A DNA stretch of 64,000 nt. It comes from Onthomorpha sp937906975. Its GTDB lineage: Bacteria > Bacteroidota > Bacteroidia > Bacteroidales > P3. Below, piece by piece: positions 51,138 through 58,982 of this stretch; position 1 is the first letter of the stretch, and each line of letters begins with the position of its first letter. The notes beneath the pieces were generated by a model that worked only from the letters and a program-made list of their open reading frames with translations, made no database searches and had not been told where the DNA came from. The position numbers were made by a program, and so were the translations under genes. The stretch spans positions 1 to 64,000 of the forward strand of contig JAZLDH010000002.1 in the NCBI GenBank assembly GCA_045614605.1, read 5' to 3'.

Positions 51138-53207
51138 TTAATCATTATCTCTTCCAATTGTTTTTGCAATAACAAGAGGTATTATTTCTTTGGCACCGGA
51201 TTTTGTCAATACTTTACCTATTTCCTTTAATGTTGCACCACTATCATATATGTCATCAATCAATAAAATTGTTTTGTCGGTAACATCTGTATCTACAATT
51301 GAGAAAACGTCTTTTACATTATCTTTTTTTGAATATGAATTTTTGAATTTTTTCTGTACTTCTGTGTTTTTTGTTTTTTGTAGTGCATTGGAGAATGGAA
51401 TTTTTAATGTTTGTGCAATTTTCTTTGCGAAATTTTCAACTAATTGACCTGAAACAGTTGGAGGAACAAACATTACCATATCCAAATGTTTATTCCCAAA
51501 TGTTTTTCTGTATGCTCTTAAAGTTTGAACCAAAAGGAAATCTGGGAAATCCCCTCCATTTTCATATTTGCATCGATGTATTGTTGTTCCAATGTTTGAA
51601 ACACCATAATATGAGGTAGCTACACCATCTATAATGTTATTGTGTCTTTGATGACATTCAATAATTGGATAAAATGTTTCGTGAAATTCTTTTAATTTTT
51701 GTTCTAACGACGAATCACTAACAGCAAACCATTTTTTTCGGGTAGTATTATCGCAGTTACAATATATGTTATCTGTATTGTTATCTCCTAAATAATTACA
51801 CAAGAATTTCATTCGAGACTCTTTTGTAAATATATAATCAATCATTGCTTGAAGTTCTGTTAATTTGAATTGTCTTAATTCCTCAAATTTTCTCGTGTCT
51901 AATTCTGGAGCATTGTGCTGATATAGATAGCGTTTAGATTTATCAATTGGCCTTTCTTTAATAATTCCTTGTTCTATTAGGTCTGACTTGATAACTCTAA
52001 ATGCAGATTGCTTAATATTTACTTTCTTTATTATTTCTCTTTCTGTTAATAAATCTTCTTTAAGAATATTAATTACTTTTTTGTAGGTTTCTATTTTGGG
52101 TTTAGAGGTTTCAATGAAAGATATAGGTAAATCACAATCAGAGTAAATACCTTTTGAGTTTATTTTGGAATTAAAAAACAAAATTATATGAGATGGTTTT
52201 CCGTCTCTTCCTGCTCTGCCAATTTCTTGATAATAATGTATTGGCGATTGAGGCATTTGTGTGTGAATAATAAAACGAATGTCTGATTTATCAATACCCA
52301 TTCCTAACGCATTGGTAGAAACGATACATTTGTATTTATTATCAATTAAACCTTGTTCGATTTCTTTCCTTGAATCTGTATCTAAGCCTGCATTATAGCT
52401 AATTGCGTTTATTCCAATATACTGTAACCATCTTGAATACACATCTGTATCCACCCTTGTGCCTGTATAAATTAAACCTGTGCCGTTTATATTTTGTAAG
52501 TATTTTGCAATCCAAATAAATTTCTCATCCTCAGATAGCGTTTCTATTACATGAAGACAAAGATTGCTTCTTAGTAAATTACCTCTTATTGTTTTAAGAT
52601 TTTGCCCCATTTGAGATTCTATATCTTTTTGTGTTCTAAGTGTAGCGGTTGCCGTAGTTGCTAAGACAGGAGTGTCAAATGGTAATAATTTTACAAGATT
52701 GATAATACGTTTAAAAGCAGGTCTGAAATCGTGTCCCCATACTGAAATAGTATGGGCTTCATCTACAACGATCATTGATAATTTCATGCTTCTTACAGCT
52801 TCAAGCCAAGTGTCATTTTCTTGACGTTCAGGAGCAATATACAAAATTTTTAATTCACCAGTCAGAGCTAATTTTATAGCCTCTTCATTTTCTTCTTGCG
52901 TTTGTTCGCAATTGATACATCTTGCATTGATCCCTTTTCTATTTAAGGCATTTACTTGATCTCTCATCAAGGCAATAAGAGGAGAAAATATCACAGTCAA
53001 ACCATTAAATAAGATTGCAGGAAATTGATAGCAGAGAGATTTTCCAAAACCGGTTCTTTCAATTAGTAATATACGCTCACCTCGAAGTAAACGTTGAATT
53101 GCTCGCCATTGTTCATCATAGAAATTATTAAAACCAAACGATTGTTTTAATATTTTCTCTGCTTCAAATCTGTTATTTGATAAGTTAAATAATTCTTGTT
53201 TTGTCAT
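51138..53207 (-). CDS. RecQ-family helicase fused to a ComFC-like phosphoribosyltransferase
   Basis: The protein has 689 residues from the ATG at 53207. The helicase core has Walker A ERTGFGKS (50-57), DEAH at 149-152 within 'VVDEAHTISVWGHDFRP', 'ATTATATL' and motif VI 'QEIGRAGRDGK' (327-337). The RecQ zinc site is reduced to C470, C483 and C485. Residues of about 555-689 form a phosphoribosyltransferase domain resembling ComFC, with the PRPP loop 'TILLIDDIYDSGAT' (646-659). No HRDC domain follows. The longer upstream frame to 53480 runs into the SDR gene and is rejected. The pair with the DprA-like gene resembles the PsyrTA/RqlHI type of phage-defence or toxin module. Confidence 0.85.
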   Translation of the reverse strand: MTKQELFNLSNNRFEAEKILKQSFGFNNFYDEQWRAIQRLLRGERILLIERTGFGKSLCYQFPAILFNGLTVIFSPLIALMRDQVNALNRKGINARCINCEQTQEENEEAIKLALTGELKILYIAPERQENDTWLEAVRSMKLSMIVVDEAHTISVWGHDFRPAFKRIINLVKLLPFDTPVLATTATATLRTQKDIESQMGQNLKTIRGNLLRSNLCLHVIETLSEDEKFIWIAKYLQNINGTGLIYTGTRVDTDVYSRWLQYIGINAISYNAGLDTDSRKEIEQGLIDNKYKCIVSTNALGMGIDKSDIRFIIHTQMPQSPIHYYQEIGRAGRDGKPSHIILFFNSKINSKGIYSDCDLPISFIETSKPKIETYKKVINILKEDLLTEREIIKKVNIKQSAFRVIKSDLIEQGIIKERPIDKSKRYLYQHNAPELDTRKFEELRQFKLTELQAMIDYIFTKESRMKFLCNYLGDNNTDNIYCNCDNTTRKKWFAVSDSSLEQKLKEFHETFYPIIECHQRHNNIIDGVATSYYGVSNIGTTIHRCKYENGGDFPDFLLVQTLRAYRKTFGNKHLDMVMFVPPTVSGQLVENFAKKIAQTLKIPFSNALQKTKNTEVQKKFKNSYSKKDNVKDVFSIVDTDVTDKTILLIDDIYDSGATLKEIGKVLTKSGAKEIIPLVIAKTIGRDND

Positions 53208-53224
53208 AATTGTTTTTTTTATTT

Positions 53225-53959
53225 CTAATTCTTTACGATTATTCGCTCCCAAATGTAGGAGGGTATCAATCGCCAGAGCAATACTACTAATCGGAATTTC
53301 CAATCTATGATTGCTATTCGTTTTTTGCGTTTTAGGGCTTTTATAATTTGCTTTGCACATTTTTCTTTCTTCATTAAGAAAGGGTAGTGTTTGCTTTTGT
53401 TTAGCAAATCGGTTTCTACAAATCCTGGACGTATGTCTGTGAATGAAATATTGGCTTTTTTGATTTTTGATAGTTGGCAAAGTGATTGTATGTAGGTGTT
53501 TTGCATTGCTTTTGTTGCAGAATAGGCTGGTGAAACGCCAAGTCCTTTTGTGCCTGCAATAGAAGAAATCACTGCAATGTGTCCTTGTTTTTTGTTTTCA
53601 TAAAACCAATTAAATGCAAGTGTAACTAAGCGTACAAATCCTTCGCAATTAGTTTTTGTGATTTCAACCTCTGTTTCTGAAACTAAGTCTATGTTTTGAC
53701 AACCAATGCCTGAGGCGTGAAAATACAAGTCCATGCCTCCTAAGTCATTGATTAAATCGTTTAATTTCTTGCTTGCTTCTTCTTTTTGAACGTCTAAATC
53801 AATTATTTTTACTCTTTCTGCTCCGTATTTGTTTTGAATCTCTTTCAATCTCTCCACTCTACGAGCTGCAATGCCGAGAGAGTAACCCTCTTGTAAAAGA
53901 AGGTATGCTACTTGCTCGCCAATTCCAGAGCTACCGCCTACAATAATTGCTTTTTTCAT
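53225..53959 (-). CDS. Short-chain dehydrogenase/reductase
   Basis: The 244-residue protein has the SDR cofactor motif 'VGGSSGIGEQVA' (about residues 6-17), 'FHASGIG' (the NAG-like motif), the catalytic Ser in 'ISSIAGTKG' and 'YSATK' with Tyr and Lys near 150-154. The C-terminal 45 residues are basic with a hydrophobic segment (FRLVVLLWRLIPSYIW), which may touch the membrane. The substrate is unknown. It lies 7 bases after the upstream secreted-protein gene and 17 before the RecQ-PRTase gene. Confidence 0.88.
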   Translation of the reverse strand: MKKAIIVGGSSGIGEQVAYLLLQEGYSLGIAARRVERLKEIQNKYGAERVKIIDLDVQKEEASKKLNDLINDLGGMDLYFHASGIGCQNIDLVSETEVEITKTNCEGFVRLVTLAFNWFYENKKQGHIAVISSIAGTKGLGVSPAYSATKAMQNTYIQSLCQLSKIKKANISFTDIRPGFVETDLLNKSKHYPFLMKKEKCAKQIIKALKRKKRIAIIDWKFRLVVLLWRLIPSYIWERIIVKN

Positions 53960-53966
53960 TCTTTTC

Positions 53967-54635
53967 TTAGTAGTCTGTACGAGGTTGGATTATTGTTCCC
54001 CACTCTCTTTTTGTGAAAGTCTTACCAACGAGTTTTATGTGTTCGATTGCGTATCTTTCGTTAGGGTGTGTTGCAATCACATCTACAACTCCGTCATGTA
54101 TTTTCAAGACTATCTTATTTAGGTTGTAGCCATTTTTTCTTTTCCATTGATGAGTAAACATCTCACTTGGCTTTGTGGGTTTGTAATTTGGGCAATCGTA
54201 TTCGTGAACTTGCACACAGAAAAGTTCTTTCCATTTATTTCCTGTGTAGGTCCATACTCTGAAATAGTTAATGTCGGAAAAATCACGATATACGCTCATG
54301 AATGAAATTTCATCTCCGCCATCGCCGTCCAAATCTCCTTCATTAACCAAGAAATACACGCCAAGGTCTCCGTCAAGCTTTAAAGGGGTTAGCTCATCGT
54401 TGTCAGAAAAAATCGATGTTGCGGTTTCGTATAAATTTTCTGAAAAGCCATCACCATCAAAGTCGCCTCTGATGCTAAAACGTGAAGAGTTGCTTTTATT
54501 CCATGTCCACAATGAAGGATCTCTATTGTCAATTACTACATCTGTCCAAGGTTTTACATCATCGTTTTGGGCAAAAACTTCCATTTGACCAAAAGATAAA
54601 AACGCTAAAATAAGATAAAATGCTGTTTTTTTCAT
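53967..54635 (-). CDS. Secreted protein with aspartate-rich calcium-binding-like motifs
   Basis: I do not recognise the family. The 222-residue protein starts at the ATG at 54635, which begins a signal peptide (cleaved near residue 22, EVFAQ). Two segments, 'GDFDGDGFSENLYE' (about 55-68) and 'EGDLDGDGGDEISF' (about 94-107), have the DxDxDG pattern of FG-GAP/VCBS or dockerin-like calcium sites. The C-terminal half has 'YAIEHIKLVGKTFTKREWG'. A parE gene lies 22 bases upstream and the SDR gene 7 bases downstream, probably one transcript. Function is not known. Confidence 0.68.
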   Translation of the reverse strand: MKKTAFYLILAFLSFGQMEVFAQNDDVKPWTDVVIDNRDPSLWTWNKSNSSRFSIRGDFDGDGFSENLYETATSIFSDNDELTPLKLDGDLGVYFLVNEGDLDGDGGDEISFMSVYRDFSDINYFRVWTYTGNKWKELFCVQVHEYDCPNYKPTKPSEMFTHQWKRKNGYNLNKIVLKIHDGVVDVIATHPNERYAIEHIKLVGKTFTKREWGTIIQPRTDY

Positions 54636-54657
54636 ATTTCTCAAAAATAATTTATTA

Positions 54658-56532
54658 CTATTGTACTTCTTCGTAACGTAAATTTTCAATAATGTAGCTT
54701 TGTCGCTCAGGAGTGTTTTTACCCATAAAGAAATCTAAAATGGAACTTACTCCCGATTCTTTGTTTAGGATAATAGGGTCTAATTTTATGTCCTTGCCAA
54801 TGAAGTTTCTAAACTCATCTGGCGAGATTTCTCCAAGCCCTTTAAAACGTGTGATTTCTACTTCGCCTCTTAGTTTTTCTATTGCTTCATCTCTTTCTTG
54901 CTCTGTGTAGCAATAGAGGGTTTCTTTTTTGTTTCTAACTCTAAAAAGCGGAGTTTGAAGTATGTAGATATGTCCTGCCTTTACCAAGTCTGGGAAGAAT
55001 TTCAAAAAGAAAGTCATCAGCAACATTCTTATGTGCATTCCATCAACATCGGCATCGGTTGCAATCACAATATTATTGTATCGCAAATTGTCCATGTCTT
55101 CATCTATATTCAAGGCGTTGTGTAGTAGATTAAATTCTTCGTTCTTATACACCACCTCTTTGCTATCTGAGTATGTGTTAAGCGGTTTTCCTCTCAAAGA
55201 AAAGACTGCTTGTGTGTTTACATCTCTACTTTTTGTGATAGAGCCTGATGCAGAATCTCCCTCAGTGATAAAGAGAGTGGATTCTAAACGTCTTGGGTCT
55301 TTGCTATTGTAATGTATTCTGCAATCTCTTAATTTTCTATTGGTTAAGCTTACTTTCTTAGCACTTTCCTTTGCAAGCTTTTTCACATTCTGCATTCCCT
55401 TTCGCTCTTTTTCGTTACGAACGATTTTTTGTAGCAAAAGTTCTGCAACTTCTGAATTAATGTGAAGATAATCATCAAGAGTGCTTTTTACCGCATCAAG
55501 AATAAATGTTCTGACTGCTTGACCACTGCCGTCAGGCATCATATTTGTAGAACCTAACTTCGTTTTTGTTTGCGACTCAAACACAGGTTCGTTAATTCTA
55601 AGACTGATAGAGGCTACAAGTCCCGAACGAATGTCCGAAGGGTCGTAGTCTTTTTTGAAAAAGTCTTTCAAAACTTTCACCAATGCTTCACGAAAAGCCG
55701 ATTGATGCGTACCTCCTTGTGTGGTATGCTGTCCATTGACAAAAGAATAGTGCTCCTCTGTGAAAACTTTGTCAGAGTGAGTAAAGGCAAACTCAAAACT
55801 GCCTGCCGAAAGATGAACAATAGGGTAGAGGGCTTCGTTTTCTTGTAAACTATTGTTAAGCAAATCAAATAGCCCTTTTTTGGATTGGATTTTTTTGCCG
55901 TTATAAATCAAAGACAATCCTTTGTTTAGGTAGGCATAATTCCAAATCATTTTTTCTACATACTCATCTAAATAGTTGTAATTGCCGAAAATCTTTGGGT
56001 CATTATCGGGAATAAACTCTACACAAGTGCCGTTTTTTTCTTCGGTATCTTGGATTTGTTCTTCGTTTGTTATCTTTCCTTCCGAAAACTCTGCTGTTTT
56101 TATTTTCCCATCTCTTACAGAAGAAATTTTAAAGTAGGTACTAAGTGCGTTTACAGCCTTTGTACCAACTCCGTTCATACCTACCGATTTTTGAAAGGTT
56201 TCAGAGTCGTATTTTGCACCGGTATTCATCTTGGAAACACAATCTACGGTTTTCTCCAAAGGGATTCCTCGTCCGTAGTCTCTAACTCTTACCTTTTTTG
56301 TGTGAAAATCTATGTCAATTTCAATGCAATTGCCATGTCCTGCAACAAATTCGTCAATAGAATTATCAATAACCTCTTTCAATAACACATAAATCCCATC
56401 ATCTGCCGAAGCACCATCGCCAAGTTTACCGATATACATACCCGGACGCAAACGAATATGTTCGTGCCAATCAAGAGATTTAATGTTATCTTCGGTGTAA
56501 TTACCCTTATTTATTTGTTTGCTATCTTCCAT
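54658..56532 (-). CDS. parE: DNA topoisomerase IV subunit B
   Basis: ParE is the ATPase subunit that, with ParC, unlinks daughter chromosomes. The 624-residue length and 'LRPGMYIGKLGDGASADDG' near residue 30 fit Bacteroidota ParE rather than GyrB. Other features are 'VIDNSIDEFVAGH' (ATP site), 'VGMNGVGTKAVNAL', and the TOPRIM motifs 'TEGDSASGSI' and 'IVIATDADVDGMHIRML'. The start at 56532 is 7 bases from the TAAATTTG box, so the message may be leaderless. parC is not adjacent in this window. Confidence 0.93.
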   Translation of the reverse strand: MEDSKQINKGNYTEDNIKSLDWHEHIRLRPGMYIGKLGDGASADDGIYVLLKEVIDNSIDEFVAGHGNCIEIDIDFHTKKVRVRDYGRGIPLEKTVDCVSKMNTGAKYDSETFQKSVGMNGVGTKAVNALSTYFKISSVRDGKIKTAEFSEGKITNEEQIQDTEEKNGTCVEFIPDNDPKIFGNYNYLDEYVEKMIWNYAYLNKGLSLIYNGKKIQSKKGLFDLLNNSLQENEALYPIVHLSAGSFEFAFTHSDKVFTEEHYSFVNGQHTTQGGTHQSAFREALVKVLKDFFKKDYDPSDIRSGLVASISLRINEPVFESQTKTKLGSTNMMPDGSGQAVRTFILDAVKSTLDDYLHINSEVAELLLQKIVRNEKERKGMQNVKKLAKESAKKVSLTNRKLRDCRIHYNSKDPRRLESTLFITEGDSASGSITKSRDVNTQAVFSLRGKPLNTYSDSKEVVYKNEEFNLLHNALNIDEDMDNLRYNNIVIATDADVDGMHIRMLLMTFFLKFFPDLVKAGHIYILQTPLFRVRNKKETLYCYTEQERDEAIEKLRGEVEITRFKGLGEISPDEFRNFIGKDIKLDPIILNKESGVSSILDFFMGKNTPERQSYIIENLRYEEVQ

Positions 56533-56538
56533 AGGGTG

Positions 56539-56546
56539 CAAATTTA
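56539..56546 (-). promoter_or_regulatory. Promoter -7 box of parE (TAAATTTG)
   Basis: The minus strand reads TAAATTTG, ending 6 bases before the ATG at 56532. Transcription would begin at or very near the start codon. Confidence 0.6.
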
Positions 56547-56567
56547 CGAAAAAAAACAGAAATAATC

Positions 56568-56939
56568 TTAATGATTCATACGTCTTTGACCTATAATTTG
56601 CAGTTGCTCTTCGGAAAAGAAGAGTTTTTTATCGGTTTTTTCTAAAAAAATTACCTCATTCACATCTCTAAATTCGGGATTGCAAGCAATGATTTGAGAA
56701 GCGACCATTTCCCCTTTTTCATTCAAAGTTGCATAACACAAAACACCTTCTTCGTTGTGCAAAAGTGTATATCCGTCAATGGTTTCAGCCCAACGAATAA
56801 ATTCATCTCCCTTTAACCAATAAGAAAGCTCTTTCCCATTAGGTTGAGTGATAGTTATAAGTTTTCTTTCTGCAGGAATGGCAAACAAACTGCCACAAAA
56901 ACACAACAAAGCAACTAATAAAAAAATGTATTTTTTCAT
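56568..56939 (-). CDS. Short secreted protein resembling the N-terminal domain of M6 metalloproteases
   Basis: The 123-residue protein starts at the ATG at 56939 with a signal peptide (cleaved near residue 20, GSLFA). The mature part, 'ITITQPNGKELSYWLKGDEF' then 'RWAETIDGYTLLHNEEGVLCYA', matches the propeptide-like domain that opens M6-family secreted metalloproteases in Bacteroidota. The protease domain with its HExxH motif is absent; the frame ends cleanly after 'GQRRMNH'. It may be a remnant of a full protease or a free-standing inhibitor-like domain. It has its own promoter at 56956-56963. Confidence 0.65.
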   Translation of the reverse strand: MKKYIFLLVALLCFCGSLFAIPAERKLITITQPNGKELSYWLKGDEFIRWAETIDGYTLLHNEEGVLCYATLNEKGEMVASQIIACNPEFRDVNEVIFLEKTDKKLFFSEEQLQIIGQRRMNH

Positions 56940-56955
56940 AAAAGAATATTTTTGG

Positions 56956-56963
56956 CAAAGGTA
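56956..56963 (-). promoter_or_regulatory. Promoter -7 box (TACCTTTG) of the M6-like fragment gene
   Basis: The minus strand reads TACCTTTG, 17 bases upstream of the ATG at 56939. Confidence 0.65.
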
Positions 56964-56971
56964 GTAAAAAT

Positions 56972-57005
56972 AAAGCAAAGAAAAACTTAAATTTTTCTTT
57001 GCTTT
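56972..57005 (-). terminator. Terminator after the T9SS cargo gene
   Basis: AAAGCAAAGAAAAA pairs exactly with TTTTTCTTTGCTTT, followed on the minus strand by a T-rich run. It ends the 57046-58371 gene. Confidence 0.65.
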
Positions 57006-57045
57006 AAAAAATTATTTCTTTGAAAAAAAATTTTTTTTCTTAGGA

Positions 57046-58371
57046 TTATTCTACAATTAACTTTTTCTTTACCTCACCCTTTGCGGTGTTTATTTTCACA
57101 AGGTATGTACCTGAGGAGAAATTGCTAATATCTATATCTTTTTCAAAATTATTTACTTTTGTTTCTATTAGTAATTTTCCAACCATATCAAAGACTTGAA
57201 CATTATTTATCGTGTAATGACTCATCACCTTAAAATAATCCTTTGTCGGATTAGGCATTAAATAACACATCTTTTCCAATTCCACTTCCGAAAGCGATTG
57301 CTCACTTCTTGGAACCATAATAATAGGCACCATAGCGATGTAAATATTTTGCCAAATCGTATAAGCTGTGTCATCTTCAAAGTTTATCCAATTTCCTTCA
57401 CGTTTTAGATATTTTGGATCACTAAAAGAGCATAATGGAATGTTATCATTTGGGTCTAATTGTTGAACCCAATTTAAATAGTCTTCTACTAAAGGATATA
57501 AACTATAATGAGTAGGATGAAAAGTTTCAGAGAACCATTGTCCTGTTAATGAATCTTTTAAATTATAATACAATTGTGGCCAAGGAACCATTCCATGATA
57601 TATTGTATCGTAATTAAGTCCACATTCAATAGGTCCACCATGCGCCCAAATAGAGTCAAATAAACAAGGACTATAAACATTACAAGTATGATGCAAACGA
57701 AAATGATTAGGATAATACTTAGGCACATCAAAAGCTATTTTAAAATCAGTAATATTTGTAAGTGCTTCATAATCCCTATGAGGGAAATAATAAGTATTCC
57801 AACTATCCCTATTCCAAGGTACAACATCTTCAATAGAAGTTCCCATATTAAATGTGTGAAAGATTGTACGAGAAAGAGTGTCGAAGTTATCATCTAAAAT
57901 ACAAATATGTCTTTCTTGATCAAGAGACTCATAATCTATTTTCATTGCGACACCACATATAACATATTCATCGTAAGGAATATCTGCTGAAGTAAAACCA
58001 TATTCTTGAGCAAATGCTTGTGCATATATTTCTTTTGCATTAGATTTTGAATCATATGAATTTGCTCCTATTACGTAACCTTCAATATTAGGAGCAGTAG
58101 AATCACACCATAATCTGTAATATGGACCATAAAATCGCCATTCTTGATATGTGTCAGAATAATAAGTGGAGCGATTTTCAGCATCTACCCAAGTTCTATT
58201 AGTATCACTTGTATAGAAACAACTTATAATATAATTTGTATCAAAAACATAAAGTAAATCATATTCACTTGGATCAGGAGGAGGAATAAGATGATATTGT
58301 GCTTTAAGATTTAAACTTGATATAGAAAATAATGTAAAAACTAAAATTAAGACTATTTTTTTCATAATCAT
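57046..58371 (-). CDS. Secreted protein with T9SS type A C-terminal sorting domain
   Basis: The 441-residue protein has a signal peptide (cleaved near residue 24, NLKAQ). Its last 75 residues are a T9SS type A sorting domain: 'YLMPNPTKDYFKV', 'VQVFDMVGKLLIETKV', 'IDISNFSSGTYLVKI', ending 'KKKLIVE'. Such domains direct passage through the T9SS and are cleaved by PorU. The middle (about 40-350) is rich in Tyr, Asp and His and matches no domain I recognise. It lies downstream of porU-porV-ispF on the same strand but has its own TATCTTTG promoter. It is a likely cargo of that system. Confidence 0.87.
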   Translation of the reverse strand: MIMKKIVLILVFTLFSISSLNLKAQYHLIPPPDPSEYDLLYVFDTNYIISCFYTSDTNRTWVDAENRSTYYSDTYQEWRFYGPYYRLWCDSTAPNIEGYVIGANSYDSKSNAKEIYAQAFAQEYGFTSADIPYDEYVICGVAMKIDYESLDQERHICILDDNFDTLSRTIFHTFNMGTSIEDVVPWNRDSWNTYYFPHRDYEALTNITDFKIAFDVPKYYPNHFRLHHTCNVYSPCLFDSIWAHGGPIECGLNYDTIYHGMVPWPQLYYNLKDSLTGQWFSETFHPTHYSLYPLVEDYLNWVQQLDPNDNIPLCSFSDPKYLKREGNWINFEDDTAYTIWQNIYIAMVPIIMVPRSEQSLSEVELEKMCYLMPNPTKDYFKVMSHYTINNVQVFDMVGKLLIETKVNNFEKDIDISNFSSGTYLVKINTAKGEVKKKLIVE

Positions 58372-58392
58372 AATATATTTAAAATTATGCTA

Positions 58393-58400
58393 CAAAGATA
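58393..58400 (-). promoter_or_regulatory. Promoter -7 box of the T9SS cargo gene (TATCTTTG)
   Basis: The minus strand reads TATCTTTG, 21 bases upstream of the ATG at 58371, immediately after the terminator of the upstream operon. Confidence 0.7.
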
Positions 58401-58405
58401 TATAT

Positions 58406-58452
58406 AAAAAAAAGAATATTCCAAATTTTTTCTTTGGAATATTCTTTTTTTT
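58406..58452 (-). terminator. Terminator of the porU-porV-ispF group
   Basis: A perfect 20-bp stem pairs 58406-58425 with 58433-58452 (core AGAATATTCCAAA) around a 7-base loop, and is followed on the minus strand by T-rich sequence. Confidence 0.75.
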
Positions 58453-58501
58453 CTTTGACTTTTTAAATTTTATCTTTGCTTTTTTTTAATTTTTCTTAGG
58501 A

Positions 58502-58978
58502 TTATTTTGTGATTAAGCAGACTGCGTATGCGGCAATGCCTTCGCTTTTGCCTACAAAGCCAAGTTTCTCTGTTGTTGTGGCTTTTATGGATATGTCTTC
58601 TGTGTCTATGTTCATTACCTTGGCTAAACATTCTTGCATTTGAGGAATATATTTGCTGATTTTTGGGGCTTGAAGACATATTGTAGAGTCTATGTTGCCG
58701 ATTTCAAAGCCTTTTGCTCTTACTTTCTCTACACAGTCTTTTAAAAGTTCTTTTGAGTCTATGCCTTTAAAAGACATATTATTGTCGGGATATTGAAAAC
58801 CAATGTCTCTTAGGTTTGCTGCTCCAAGAAGTGCGTCAATGATTGCGTGAATTAAACAATCTGCATCGCTATGTCCTACTGCCGAAAGCTCTGAGGGGAT
58901 TTTGATTCCTCCTAAACAAAGATGTTCACCACTTTCTAATTGGTGAACATCATATCCTATGCCTGTTTTTATTTTCAT
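58502..58978 (-). CDS. ispF: 2-C-methyl-D-erythritol 2,4-cyclodiphosphate synthase
   Basis: IspF forms the cyclic diphosphate intermediate of the MEP isoprenoid pathway. The 158-residue trimeric enzyme shows 'GYDVHQLESGEHLCLGGI' with zinc ligands Asp and His, 'GHSDADCLIHAIIDALLGAA', 'DIGFQYPD' and the C-terminal 'ISIKATTTEKLGFVGKSEG'. It follows porV by 4 bases, an order seen in other Bacteroidota. Confidence 0.97.
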   Translation of the reverse strand: MKIKTGIGYDVHQLESGEHLCLGGIKIPSELSAVGHSDADCLIHAIIDALLGAANLRDIGFQYPDNNMSFKGIDSKELLKDCVEKVRAKGFEIGNIDSTICLQAPKISKYIPQMQECLAKVMNIDTEDISIKATTTEKLGFVGKSEGIAAYAVCLITK

Positions 58979-58982
58979 CTTT

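Noticed and set aside
53208..53480. N-terminal extension of the RecQ-PRTase protein
   Set aside because: It overlaps the SDR gene out of frame and has low-complexity basic sequence. The ATG at 53207 begins a normal RecQ N-terminus.
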